NCBI RefSeq assembly: GCF_030285665.1
Contig: NZ_CP127295.1
Coordinates: forward strand, 10,168,001-10,232,000
Direction of reading: 5' to 3'
Source: Amycolatopsis mongoliensis
GTDB lineage: Bacteria > Actinomycetota > Actinomycetes > Mycobacteriales > Pseudonocardiaceae
Length of the DNA: 64,000 nt
In this document: positions 25,676 to 33,657 of the stretch, one piece after another
How the letters are laid out: every line of letters starts with the position of its first letter
How positions within the stretch are numbered: the stretch's first letter is position 1
Program-made: the position numbers and the translations under genes
Notes under the pieces: generated by a model
Seen by the model: the letters and a program-made list of their open reading frames with translations, nothing else
Told to the model about the DNA's origin: nothing
Databases searched by the model: none

Positions 25676-26464
25676 ATGAGCGAGGCCCGCCGCTATCAGC
25701 AACTCCGTTCGCACTTCTCCTACCTGAAGCTGGACAACGCCGCCGAAGCCCTGCCCCGGATCCTCGATCAGGCCCGGGCGGAGAACCTGTCGATGACCGC
25801 TGCGCTGGAGCGGCTGCTGGAGATCGAGGTCAACGCCACTGAAGAACGCCGGCTGGCCGGCCGGTTGCGGTTCGCCTGCCTGCCCGATCCCTGGACCCTG
25901 GCGGACTTCGACTTCGCCGCCCAGCCCGGGGTCGACGAGAAACTCATCCGCGACCTGGCCACCCTCCGCTTTCTCGACGACGCGTCGAACGTGTTGTTCG
26001 TCGGGCCGCCCGGGGTCGGCAAGACGATGCTGGCCACCGCGCTCGCGCGCGGGACGGCCGAGGCCGGGAACCGGGTCTACTTCACCACCGCGGCCGACCT
26101 CGCCGCCCGCTGCCACAAGGCCGCAGTCGAAGGCCGCTGGGCCACCTGCATGCGGTTCTTCGCCGGCCCGAAACTGCTCGTGATCGACGAACTGGGCTAT
26201 CTGCCGTTACCCGGCGACGGGGCCTCAGCCTTGTTCCAGGTGATCAACCAGCGTTACCTCAAGTCGTCCACGATCCTGACAACGAACGTCGGGATTGCTG
26301 ACTGGGCAACGGCTTTCGGCGACGCGACTGTCGCGGCAGCGATGCTGGACCGGTTGCTGCACCGCGCGACCGTGGTCGGCATCGACGGCCCGTCTTACCG
26401 GTTGCGGTCGCATCAGTCTACATCGGACAAGCTGCGGAAGGCGGTGAACGCGCATGTCTCCTGA
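25676..26464 (+). CDS. istB: IS21 helper ATPase IstB
   Basis: About 262 residues from ATG 25676 (MSEARRYQQLRSHF), the usual IstB start; ATG 25625 in the same frame is possible. Walker A is VGPPGVGKTMLA and Walker B is LLVIDELGYLPL, with the sensor region TILTTNVGIADW. IstB is a DnaA-like AAA+ ATPase that selects the target DNA and stimulates IstA. The gene ends overlapping a small zinc-finger gene. Confidence 0.93.
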   Translation: MSEARRYQQLRSHFSYLKLDNAAEALPRILDQARAENLSMTAALERLLEIEVNATEERRLAGRLRFACLPDPWTLADFDFAAQPGVDEKLIRDLATLRFLDDASNVLFVGPPGVGKTMLATALARGTAEAGNRVYFTTAADLAARCHKAAVEGRWATCMRFFAGPKLLVIDELGYLPLPGDGASALFQVINQRYLKSSTILTTNVGIADWATAFGDATVAAAMLDRLLHRATVVGIDGPSYRLRSHQSTSDKLRKAVNAHVS

Positions 26465-26831
26465 CCCGCGCGACCCGGACTACAACGCGACCCGCAAGAC
26501 CTGCCCGATCTGTTGGGAGCGGTTCGTCGCGACCGGCCGGCAGGCCAAGACCCGGCTCTACTGCTCGCGCCAGTGCAAACGCACCGCGGCCGCCCGCCGG
26601 GAGGTCGAGCGCACCACACCCGCAGCCAGCACCGCCAGGTCCTTCGGGACACCGCCTCCGGCGGCGACCCCGCCGGCGCCTGCGGCGCCGCTGCCGCACA
26701 TCGCGGCCCAGCGGGACTGCCCGCACTGCGGCGGCCCGGTCACCATCGTCGCGCTGCTCACCACGCCCGAAGCCGCACGACCGCAGATGCCCGTCGCGGC
26801 ACCCGACGGAGTGATCCCGCTCCGCCGTTGA
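26454..26831 (+). CDS. Small cysteine-rich accessory protein of the IS21 element
   Basis: A 125-residue protein whose ATG overlaps the end of istB. It has two putative zinc knuckles: CPICWERF...RLYCSRQCKR near the N-terminus and CPHCGGPV further on, separated by a proline/alanine-rich linker. Similar small genes follow istB in a subset of actinobacterial IS21 copies. The function is unknown; DNA binding or regulation of transposition is possible. Confidence 0.7.
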   Translation: MSPDPRDPDYNATRKTCPICWERFVATGRQAKTRLYCSRQCKRTAAARREVERTTPAASTARSFGTPPPAATPPAPAAPLPHIAAQRDCPHCGGPVTIVALLTTPEAARPQMPVAAPDGVIPLRR

Positions 26832-26904
26832 CACCGGCTACGCTGCACTCCTCAGCTGGCCCATTTCGGAGAGCATGGCTGGCCCATCTCGGAGAGCGCC
26901 ATCA

Positions 26905-27303
26905 CTCGAGCCCGACGGAACTGGTCCACGGGGTTGTGGTGGGCATTGGCTCGCCCGAATCGCCGCGACCGATCCAACGGACCGACGCCGTCAACTCACG
27001 GAAGAACGCACTGACAGACGCAACGACTGCCCCGTCGCGTCCAGCAGTTCATACGGCTCCGACTCGCCGTCCAACGGGCCGACCAGCTTCCCCACTGTCG
27101 GCACCACCAGACGTGCAAAGTCTCGTTCCAAGATCACGCAGGCAAGCTAGCAACGCCTGTTTGAGCAGACCTTATGACGTGCTGGAACAGTCAATTAGTT
27201 CAGTCAACATGTCGCTACGTCTGCGGCCAGGCCGTATTCCTGCTGCCCCGCGCCCCTGGCGCCTACTTGCCCGGTTGGCGGCTCCAGGGCGCGCTGGGCG
27301 CCG
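26905..27303. other. Gene-free stretch after the IS21 element
   Basis: About 400 bases between the right end of the IS and the 3' end of the methyltransferase gene. The open frames present look like shadows and none has convincing codon usage or a recognisable protein. It may hold debris from the insertion. Confidence 0.4.
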
Positions 27304-28434
27304 CTATGGCAGGGTTACGGTTTGGCGGTCTGCTGAGACTGTCCAGTTCCACGCTTCCAGAGGTGGGGCGCCGCGCTGGCGCCACCATCGGTACGCGGCT
27401 TCCGCCTCGTCCCACAGCCGCCGGGGGCCGTGCTGGCGAACCGTGTACTGCTCGCCCTCGCGGACAACACTGGCCCAGGACAGCGACAGCGGATCGCGCA
27501 ACCACGCAACCCCGGGCCGGTCTGTCGTCTTCTCCCACACGTCGTAGCGACACGACGGCAACGCCACCGCGAGGGGCCAGCGGTCGTTCTCGGCGAGCAA
27601 CAGCGTCCACGGAGCCAGATCCGTGTACGTGACGTCGGCGTTCTCGTCGTCCCACCGCAGATCGGACATCGACGAGGCGACGCGCTGATTCCGCAGCTCC
27701 ATGAACCCGACGCGCAGATCGGCCACCGCGTGGCCGGTCGCGGTGCCGTCGTTGCCGACCTCGAACCGGACCAGGGGGCCCGATGCGAGGTCAGCCCGCA
27801 TCGGCGCGACGATCACGGCACCCGGTCGCGACTCCCGCACCCACGAGTACGGCAACTGGCCCACTCGTACACCGGCGGTCGCGATAACACGGCTCCAACG
27901 CGCGAAATCCGCCCGGCTCGCCGCGCCGTCGCCGTGCTCGACCTCGACGTTAAGCACGCCGGCATTGGCGAGGTTCGCACGTGCCACGTCGGCCAGCTGC
28001 CGGTCAATCTCGACCGTCGTCACGGTTCCGGCACGCCCGACGATGTGCGCCAGCAGCGCGGCGTTGAATCCGGTACCGGTGCCGATCTCCAACACTTGGT
28101 CGCCCAGCTCGGCGCCAAGTTCGGCGAGCATCCCAACCACAGCAGACGGCATCGACGCCGAGCACGTCGGCCGATCGCCGACCTTCGGCCAGGCTGTGCG
28201 GCCGTCGTCGAACTGAGTCACGATCACCCGGTCCGAGTACACGTTCCGCAGCCAACGCTCGGGATCAACCTGCCGGTCGACCGGCTGATAGTCCTCGCCG
28301 TCGACCTCCTGGACCCACATCTGCGCGGGAATGAAGTCTTCGCGGGGAACGGCTCGCAGGGCGGAACGACACTCGGCCGGGAAGTTCCCGGCCGAGCACA
28401 CTTCGTCCGCCAACGCGTCAGGCGTCAACGTCAC
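27304..28434 (-). CDS. PIMT-like SAM-dependent methyltransferase (RiPP maturase type)
   Basis: A 376-residue protein of the protein-L-isoaspartate methyltransferase fold: LEIGTGTGFNAALLAH is SAM motif I, TTVEIDRQLADVARANL follows, and GVRVGQLPYSW is the PIMT-type region. The C-terminal ~150 residues (YDVWEKTTD, VRQHGPRRLWDEAEAAYRWW) match methyltransferases listed as partners of ATP-grasp peptide maturases and FxLD systems. These modify aspartates in ribosomal peptides. Here the GTG start overlaps the stop of a 30-residue acidic peptide gene (GTGA), so that peptide is the likely substrate. No ATP-grasp, LanB/C or lasso cyclase gene is present. Confidence 0.8.
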   Translation of the reverse strand: MTLTPDALADEVCSAGNFPAECRSALRAVPREDFIPAQMWVQEVDGEDYQPVDRQVDPERWLRNVYSDRVIVTQFDDGRTAWPKVGDRPTCSASMPSAVVGMLAELGAELGDQVLEIGTGTGFNAALLAHIVGRAGTVTTVEIDRQLADVARANLANAGVLNVEVEHGDGAASRADFARWSRVIATAGVRVGQLPYSWVRESRPGAVIVAPMRADLASGPLVRFEVGNDGTATGHAVADLRVGFMELRNQRVASSMSDLRWDDENADVTYTDLAPWTLLLAENDRWPLAVALPSCRYDVWEKTTDRPGVAWLRDPLSLSWASVVREGEQYTVRQHGPRRLWDEAEAAYRWWRQRGAPPLEAWNWTVSADRQTVTLP

Positions 28435-28523
28435 TTGTCGCCCTCGAACTTGTCGGGGTCGATGTCGTCACCGGTCTTGCCGGTGCTCTTGTCGTCCTCG
28501 ACCGAGTGCTTGTCGTCGCCCAC
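28431..28523 (-). CDS. Acidic 30-residue peptide, candidate methyltransferase substrate
   Basis: A tiny gene starting at GTG 28523, five bases after a strong AAAGGAGG. The product is 30 residues, rich in Asp, Lys and Gly (GDDKHSVEDD at the start, DIDPDKFEGDK at the end). Its stop overlaps the methyltransferase start by four bases, forcing translational coupling. Clusters of Asp followed by small residues (TGDD, EGDK) would suit isoaspartate-type methylation. No export signal or classical leader is evident. No match to a known RiPP precursor is recognised. Confidence 0.7.
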   Translation of the reverse strand: MGDDKHSVEDDKSTGKTGDDIDPDKFEGDK

Positions 28524-28653
28524 AGGGGCCTCCTTTATCCGGATATTCACTGTAACCGCGCACGTGCTCGTGCGCGGAACCTCTGTCACTCGCGCGTCGT
28601 GGCGATCACTCGGCGCGGTGAATCTCGGCGACGTACGTGCCGCCGTATGTGCC

Positions 28654-28767
28654 TTACGCGCTCCCGGTAAGGAGCTTCCCCACGGCGATCCACGCCGCGC
28701 CACCACCGAAAGCCAGGAGCCCCAACAGTATCCAGACGTGACCGTATCCGTGCGGCCTTCGAGTCAT
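28654..28767 (-). CDS. 37-residue single-pass membrane peptide
   Basis: A small gene from ATG 28767, with AGGAG seven bases upstream. The product has a short basic N-terminus (MTRRPHGYGHV), one hydrophobic helix (WILLGLLAFGGGAAWIAVG) and a short tail (KLLTGSA). It lies ~130 bases before the acidic peptide gene on the same strand and ~70 bases after the next upstream gene. It could anchor, export or guard against a product of the cluster; no family is recognised. Confidence 0.6.
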   Translation of the reverse strand: MTRRPHGYGHVWILLGLLAFGGGAAWIAVGKLLTGSA

Positions 28768-28839
28768 CCTCGATCTCCTGCCGTCGAATCTGGAGCGACA
28801 GCTTTGAACCCTGCATACGGTTTCGGTAGCGTCCAGCGG

Positions 28840-29175
28840 TCAGCTCTCCTCAGTATCTGGGCTTGACTTGAGAGACGATGCGCGCGGGAGAACGACACCG
28901 ACGACGATGGCAGGCGTCCCGGCTACCGGATGCGCAAACACGTTGCGCACGCGCTCGCGGTCCGTGGCGAGCGGCCTAATCTCATCGAGAACCTTGTAGA
29001 GTGCCGCGACGATCATCTCGGGCCGGTCGCTACCGCCCCGGTGACGTTCGAGCAGACCCGCTGAGAAGCCGCTTAACGTCACGGAGATCGAGTTCCCGTC
29101 GAACGGACTACTCACGTCCGGGTCCTTCGCATCGGTCCCGCCTTGGATCACCTTGAGCGCAGGTCTTTCGGTCAT
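28840..29175 (-). CDS. Hypothetical protein upstream of the peptide/methyltransferase cluster
   Basis: 111 residues from ATG 29175 (MTERPALKVIQGG), preceded by a GGGGGACGAG ribosome site; the frame extends upstream but without a good start. Middle segments (ISVTLSGFSAGLLERH, MIVAALYKVLDEIRPLA, AGTPAIVVGVVLPRA) suggest a compact alpha/beta fold. No known family is recognised. Same-strand spacing suggests it is the first gene of the small cluster running to the methyltransferase. Confidence 0.6.
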   Translation of the reverse strand: MTERPALKVIQGGTDAKDPDVSSPFDGNSISVTLSGFSAGLLERHRGGSDRPEMIVAALYKVLDEIRPLATDRERVRNVFAHPVAGTPAIVVGVVLPRASSLKSSPDTEES

Positions 29176-29213
29176 CTCGTCCCCCGTCCTTCGGTCGATC
29201 GCGTGGGTGTGGC

Positions 29214-29242
29214 GCCGCACCCGGCCCGCGACCGGGTGCGGC
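29214..29242 (-). terminator. Hairpin after the protease gene
   Basis: GCCGCACCCGG (29214-29224) pairs perfectly with CCGGGTGCGGC (29232-29242), with a seven-base loop. It starts ten bases past the minus-strand protease stop. There is no T run, so it is a likely but not classical terminator. Confidence 0.55.
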
Positions 29243-29251
29243 CCACTTGCA

Positions 29252-30127
29252 CTACGCGGCGGCCGGAACGCCGCGAGCCGTGTCGTAGATCCAGCTACGG
29301 AAGTCCGGCGAACTCGTGTAGATCGTCGGGGCCACACCCGGGTACGGCGAGGAGGTCCCCCGGCTGCATCCGCCGACCAGCTGCGCCGTGCCGTGCACGT
29401 ACTTCACGGCCGGGCCGCCCGAGTCACCGTGACCCGGGCCGTCCGTGCGATTGGGGTTGTCGGTGCAGATCTCGTCGGCGGTCTGGCCGCCGTCCGCGCA
29501 GCGCGCGGGGTCGACCACGGTGGTCGCGAGCTGCTGCAACTGGGTCGGCAGGTTCGCCGACGAACCGTCCGGCTGATCGGCACCCCAGCCGAAGAGCTGA
29601 ACCCGGTCGCCGGGCTGCGCCGCGCGCGGCGCCAGCTGGATCGGCTGCGAGTTCACGGGGTGGTCGAGCTTCAGCATGGCGATGTCGTCGGTCGGCGCCG
29701 TCGCACCCCAGGTCCAGCCGGGGTGCACCACGATGCGGGTCACGGTCGCGGTCTCGCCACCCTGGGTCCGGTCGTGCGAGCCGACGCGGACGGAGAACTG
29801 CCGGTCGCTCATCGGGATGGACGTGGCGCCGGCCGCGAAGTGCTGGCCGTTCGTGACGGCCGCCGCGACCTCGGCGGGCATGTCGGTCATGCAGTGGGCG
29901 TTGGTGACGACCCAGCTACGGAAGGCGAGCGCGCCGCCGCACCACGGCTTCGCGTTCGTGATCCCGTACTTGGGGGCGGTGTACTGGATCGACGCCATCC
30001 ATGGCGTGGGAACCGTGGCTGCGTTGCCGCCGACGATGTTCGGCTGAACGGACGCGCTGGCAGTGCCCACGCTCGCCGTGGCCGCAAGTGCGAAACCGGC
30101 TGCGACGACTAATGCTTTGCTTCTCAA
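29252..30127 (-). CDS. Secreted trypsin-fold (S1A) serine protease
   Basis: About 291 residues from TTG 30127, the only in-frame start before the signal peptide (ALVVAAGFALAATASVGTASAS, in two parts: ALVVAAGFALA then ATASVGTASA). The mature enzyme begins near IVGGN, the activation site of S1 proteases. The triad is visible as VVTNAHC (His), TDDIAMLKL (Asp) and GHGDSGGP (Ser). The residue six before the serine, which sets S1 specificity, reads Gly, not the Asp of trypsin, so cleavage after Arg/Lys is not assured. It is presumably exported; its link to the neighbouring peptide cluster is speculative. Confidence 0.88.
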   Translation of the reverse strand: MRSKALVVAAGFALAATASVGTASASVQPNIVGGNAATVPTPWMASIQYTAPKYGITNAKPWCGGALAFRSWVVTNAHCMTDMPAEVAAAVTNGQHFAAGATSIPMSDRQFSVRVGSHDRTQGGETATVTRIVVHPGWTWGATAPTDDIAMLKLDHPVNSQPIQLAPRAAQPGDRVQLFGWGADQPDGSSANLPTQLQQLATTVVDPARCADGGQTADEICTDNPNRTDGPGHGDSGGPAVKYVHGTAQLVGGCSRGTSSPYPGVAPTIYTSSPDFRSWIYDTARGVPAAA

Positions 30128-30188
30128 AATTCCTCTTTCTCTTGTGTGCCAACATGACTCCGACAACTGATCCGCGTTGTCGGAGGCT

Positions 30189-30569
30189 TTAGACTTCCGG
30201 TCGAGAACCCTCGAATCCGGAAAGCGTGCCGCGGAACTGCTGCGGTACAGGTTCGGCAAGTCGGTGCCGTGCCTGATAGTCCCGCGCAGCCTGGTGCCCC
30301 TTCCGGGCTTGGAACCCAACGATCTGGTCGTGCACTGTGAGCGGCGCGCCCAGATTTCTGGGTTTCGGAAAGCGCACCGTCTTCTCGGCGTCCATGCCCT
30401 GCCATAGCTCGAAGGCCTCGTCGCGCCAGTGTTTGGCGTCGTTGCGCAGGTCTCGGATCGTGCGCAACGCCTTGCGGACGATGAGCGCCGTCCCGCCAAG
30501 TGCGATGACCACACCGAGCGCTGGGAAAACGAACGAGGCGAACGCTGCATAGTCAAACCCCCTAGTCAT
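30189..30569 (-). CDS. Small membrane-anchored hypothetical protein
   Basis: About 126 residues from ATG 30569. A hydrophobic helix near the N-terminus (YAAFASFVFPALGVVIALGG in one membrane pass) is followed by a charged helical region (RKALRTIRDLRNDAKHWRDEAFELW) and a hydrophilic tail. It begins seven bases after the stop of the APH-like gene, at the end of that operon. No family is recognised. Confidence 0.65.
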   Translation of the reverse strand: MTRGFDYAAFASFVFPALGVVIALGGTALIVRKALRTIRDLRNDAKHWRDEAFELWQGMDAEKTVRFPKPRNLGAPLTVHDQIVGFQARKGHQAARDYQARHRLAEPVPQQFRGTLSGFEGSRPEV

Positions 30570-30576
30570 GACTCGC

Positions 30577-31470
30577 CTACTGGGCTGTCTGGTCGGCTTC
30601 GGCGTCGAGTCGGTATTGCGCATATCGGCGCGCTGCCTCGACAAGGGACGGATAGCGACTCGTCACGGTCCACAAGCCCAGCAGTGCCACGGAGAACGCG
30701 TCGAGTGCCTCAGCGGCCGCGTTCTTCCAGGCGGGTATGTTCGATACCCAGTCCTCCGCCTGCTGTGGTGAATGCCCAGCCGCGATCAGGCGCACGACGA
30801 AGACCGCTGCGTCAACCCAAGCTGGTGCTCGCGTCGCCCACGTCCAGCCAGCGATGCGTATCCCGCCAGGTCCAACCAGGACGGTTTTCTCGTGGACGTC
30901 GGCATGGGCGATGCACGTACCGCCCGACAACACGTCGAACACGTACGACTCCTGGTCGGCGAAGTCCTTGAACCGCTTGCGCTCCCAGGTGCCGACCGTG
31001 CGTGGCTTCGTGTGGGCCAGCGTCCGCCACGGCGCGGCTATGGACCATCGCGCCCCGAGACTGGGGAAATGCTCGGAGCCTGAGACGACGGGTACGGCCA
31101 GTTCGGCGAGCAAGCCCACCAGCTCAGGGACATCAGGGGAATCAGGCTCAAACCGGGCGGGTCGCCCGTTAACGTACTCGTATCCGGTGATCACCCATTC
31201 CGCATTTGATGTTCGCCACAGAAGGCGCGGGGCCGTTCGCGGCAGCAGTTTGTTGAGCCTCATCTCGTCGCTGCGTGAGCGCGCGTGGACGTGCTCGGAC
31301 TGCAAGACGGCCTTGACGAAGTACGAGCCGCGCTCCGTGTGTATTGCGGCGGAGAAGTCCGCTGTGCCCTGTGGTGCCTGGTCGTCGTATCGCAGAACGG
31401 GCGCGCCGATGCGTTCCTGGATTCCGCGGTGAACCCCCGGCCGCAGATCCTCCCATTTCAGGCGCCCCAT
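30577..31470 (-). CDS. Degenerate aminoglycoside phosphotransferase-fold protein
   Basis: 297 residues from ATG 31470. The kinase-like fold is visible (YFVKAV for the ATP lysine, WVITGYEYVNGRP hinge, and a catalytic loop CIAHADVHEKTVLVG). The loop keeps the Asp (191) but has Thr where the metal-binding Asn should be, and the second metal Asp (usually DWG/DFG) is replaced by Gly208 in IAGWTW. It therefore looks catalytically impaired or altered. It overlaps the preceding gene by 13 bases. It may sense rather than phosphorylate a small molecule. A second, intact APH-like gene lies at 33654. Confidence 0.75.
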   Translation of the reverse strand: MGRLKWEDLRPGVHRGIQERIGAPVLRYDDQAPQGTADFSAAIHTERGSYFVKAVLQSEHVHARSRSDEMRLNKLLPRTAPRLLWRTSNAEWVITGYEYVNGRPARFEPDSPDVPELVGLLAELAVPVVSGSEHFPSLGARWSIAAPWRTLAHTKPRTVGTWERKRFKDFADQESYVFDVLSGGTCIAHADVHEKTVLVGPGGIRIAGWTWATRAPAWVDAAVFVVRLIAAGHSPQQAEDWVSNIPAWKNAAAEALDAFSVALLGLWTVTSRYPSLVEAARRYAQYRLDAEADQTAQ

Positions 31471-31841
31471 ACCGCCGCCTTCGGGTCGTGGCCGGGCGTC
31501 CAGAGGAGCGAGCTGTGTCCAGTGATCAGGTGCGGCGCACCGGGTGTGCCTGGCAACGGGAGGTCGATCAGGCTGTCGACGACCTCGACGAGGCTGCCAT
31601 CGGTGTGCCAGACGACGCCGCCCTTGGGGGCAACCCGCAAGGCCATCGCGTCCGTGACGTATCGGACCAGGAACGCGTCTGCCCACCCGGTTCGCCACGC
31701 TCGGGCGCCACGCACCTCGATCACTTCGCCGTCGGCGACCACCGGGACGAATGTCCAGACTTCGGTGTTCGCAAGTTCGTGGAGTCGGGCCAACTCGGGG
31801 AAGTGGGCTATGGCTTGACGTACGGCGTCGGTCATCTTCAT
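31458..31841 (-). CDS. Hypothetical protein coupled to the APH-like gene
   Basis: A 127-residue soluble protein (TDAVRQAIAHFPELARLHEL, DAFLVRYVTDAMALRVAP, SSLLWTPGHDPKAAVWGA). Its start overlaps the stop of the upstream gene by four bases, and its end overlaps the APH-like start by 13, giving a tight operon of four genes. I do not recognise the family. Similar short genes often accompany phosphotransferase-like genes and XRE regulators in Streptomyces. Confidence 0.65.
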   Translation of the reverse strand: MKMTDAVRQAIAHFPELARLHELANTEVWTFVPVVADGEVIEVRGARAWRTGWADAFLVRYVTDAMALRVAPKGGVVWHTDGSLVEVVDSLIDLPLPGTPGAPHLITGHSSLLWTPGHDPKAAVWGA

Positions 31842-32188
31842 GCGGCGCGCCGGCCGGTGCGGTGCCTGCTGGAACCGGCGGACGCGGAGGTCGGGGCGCT
31901 CCCCGCGTCCACCGGCGTGCGTGGGTGACCAAGCAGTCGGGTGAGCAGCGATGGTCGGTGTCGACGGTTCGGGAGATCAGGCATGGACGCACGTACGACC
32001 TGGTAACGACGACATGAACCGCACCGGTGACGCGGGCCGACCGCCAGCGGAGCGGACGCGAATTCGGCCCCGCATAGCGCGGCGAAGACGGCGGTCTTGA
32101 CCCCTTCGTCGTATGCCGCGTCAGTGACGCGGTGTTCGACAAGTGCGTCGTTCGACGTGATCCACGTTGTCGCCGTCGGTGTAGTCAT
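31838..32188 (-). CDS. Hypothetical protein, first gene of the APH-like operon
   Basis: 116 residues from ATG 32188. The N-terminal half is ordered (YDEGVKTAVFAALCGAEF, then RHRCGSCRRYQVV with a CxxC pair that may bind zinc), while the rest is basic and probably flexible. The gene opens the minus-strand operon and lies 155 bases from the divergent XRE regulator at 32344, which probably controls both directions. The function is unknown. Confidence 0.6.
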   Translation of the reverse strand: MTTPTATTWITSNDALVEHRVTDAAYDEGVKTAVFAALCGAEFASAPLAVGPRHRCGSCRRYQVVRASMPDLPNRRHRPSLLTRLLGHPRTPVDAGSAPTSASAGSSRHRTGRRAA

Positions 32189-32343
32189 GGTTCCACCCTG
32201 CGTGCAGCAGGTCGAACGTGGAACGACCGTACTGAGGGATGTCAAGGGGAGGGTTGGGGGAGGATTTCCGGGAGATTTGAAGGGACCAGTGGCGGCCGGA
32301 CTGTGCGACGATGCCGGAGACCCGGATCACAGGAGGGACGGTC

Positions 32344-33657
32344 GTGACGGAACCAAATGATCAGCTCCGCGAGGTTCGCGAGCGCACCGAATCGCCGCAG
32401 ACGCCCGGCGAGTGCCTGACGCGTTCTGAGCTTGCAGAGCAGGTCAACGCCTGGATTCATGATCGTCACGGCAAGACCGTCGAGTTGGACGGCAACTACG
32501 TCGGCAAGCTGGAACGCGGGCTCATCCGGTGGCCACAGGCCCTGTATCGCGAAGGGCTACGGGCCGTGCTCGGAGTCGCCAGGGACGCCGATCTCGGATT
32601 TCGTCGTACCAGGCGGTCCGCGGTTAGCCTCGAATCCGTGAACCGCTCAGATTTCTTGCGCGCGGCCTTGGGGGTCACGGCGGGCGCCATGGTCGCGCCG
32701 CTGGCGCAGTCACTGATTACCCGGCAGCCGACGCCGGTTCCCTCCGTCGTCGGGCAGCACGAGATCGACCAGGTTCGGACAACGGCGAAGCTGTTCGGTT
32801 CTTGGGATCACACCTACGGGGGTGGACTGGTCCGCGAAGCTGTCGCCGCCCAGCTGCGATACTCCGCCGGCCTGCTCAACGCCAGGTGCAGCGAGCGGCT
32901 ACGGGGTGACCTCTACTCGGCGGTCGGCTTCCTCGGCCACACTGCGGCGTTCATGGCGTTCGACGCCTACGCGCACGAGGACGCCCGCGAGATGTTCCGG
33001 TTCGCGCTGGGGTGTGCCGAGCAGGGCGACGACTGGCACCTCCGCGCGAAGGTGCTTTCCAGCATGGCAAGGCAGGCCGTGTGGTGCGGCGACCCGGACG
33101 CCGGGCTCACGCTCGTTGAACTGGCAATGGTCCGTGCCGACCGGCTGACGCCAACCGAGCGCGCCATGCTCCTCACCGCGCGCGGACGCGCGCTCGCGAA
33201 GCTGCACCGGGTGTCGGACGCGGCGAAGACGATCGGCCTCGCCGACGAACAGTTCGCTAATGCGAACCCCGCCAACGACCCGGTCTGGATGAGCTACTAC
33301 GACGCCGCCCAACACTCCGGAGACACCGGGCACGCCCTGTTCGATCTTGCGCTCGACGGCAAGTTTGCCTCGGAGGCATCGACGCGCCTGGCCACTGCCG
33401 TCAACGGACACACAGCGCCATATGCCAGGTCGCGGGCCATTTCGGGGATCAAGCTAGCGTCGCTGACCATGCGCACCGGCGACCCGGTGGAGGCCGCTCG
33501 TATTGGCGTGCGCGCGCTCGAAGCCGCCGGAACGATCACCTCCCGACGGGCCGCCGACGACCTGCGGGAACTACGTTCCTTCGCCGCACGGCACCAGCGC
33601 TTACCCGAGGTCGCCGAGCTGCGGAACGCCATCGGCAACCGGCTCGCGATCTCGTGA
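32344..33657 (+). CDS. XRE-family regulator with TPR-like C-terminal domain
   Basis: 437 residues from GTG 32344, which follows AGGAGG at the right distance. The N-terminus holds an HTH (LTRSELAEQVNAWI..., YVGKLERGLIRWP) typical of XRE regulators of Streptomyces that also carry a NRSDFLRAALGVTAGAM segment resembling a twin-arginine-like motif but internal. The remainder is helical repeats (ALGCAEQGDDWHLRAKV, TPTERAMLLTARGRALAK). It probably senses a small molecule or protein. Its stop overlaps the start of the following kinase gene (GTGA). Confidence 0.85.
   Translation: MTEPNDQLREVRERTESPQTPGECLTRSELAEQVNAWIHDRHGKTVELDGNYVGKLERGLIRWPQALYREGLRAVLGVARDADLGFRRTRRSAVSLESVNRSDFLRAALGVTAGAMVAPLAQSLITRQPTPVPSVVGQHEIDQVRTTAKLFGSWDHTYGGGLVREAVAAQLRYSAGLLNARCSERLRGDLYSAVGFLGHTAAFMAFDAYAHEDAREMFRFALGCAEQGDDWHLRAKVLSSMARQAVWCGDPDAGLTLVELAMVRADRLTPTERAMLLTARGRALAKLHRVSDAAKTIGLADEQFANANPANDPVWMSYYDAAQHSGDTGHALFDLALDGKFASEASTRLATAVNGHTAPYARSRAISGIKLASLTMRTGDPVEAARIGVRALEAAGTITSRRAADDLRELRSFAARHQRLPEVAELRNAIGNRLAIS

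Larger units (their letters stand above)
24146..26904 (+). mobile_element. IS21-family insertion sequence
   Basis: A complete element of ~2.76 kb. The left end TGATGGTGCTCTC and the right end (reverse complement TGATGGCGCTCTC) form imperfect terminal inverted repeats beginning 5'-TG. Each end holds a second copy of the GCTCTCTGAAAT-type motif ~25 bases further in, the multiple terminal repeats known for IS21. The direct repeat CTCG (24142-24145 and 26905-26908) flanks it, the 4-base target duplication expected. It carries istA, istB and a short zinc-finger gene and shows no disruption, so it may still move. Confidence 0.85.

Noticed and set aside
26875..27150. 91-codon frame after the IS21
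   Set aside because: It begins inside the IS end and has no recognisable protein; probably chance.
27304..28523. Graspetide or lasso peptide cluster
   Set aside because: The methyltransferase fits, but no ATP-grasp ligase, lasso cyclase or protease is near, and the acidic peptide lacks their precursor motifs.
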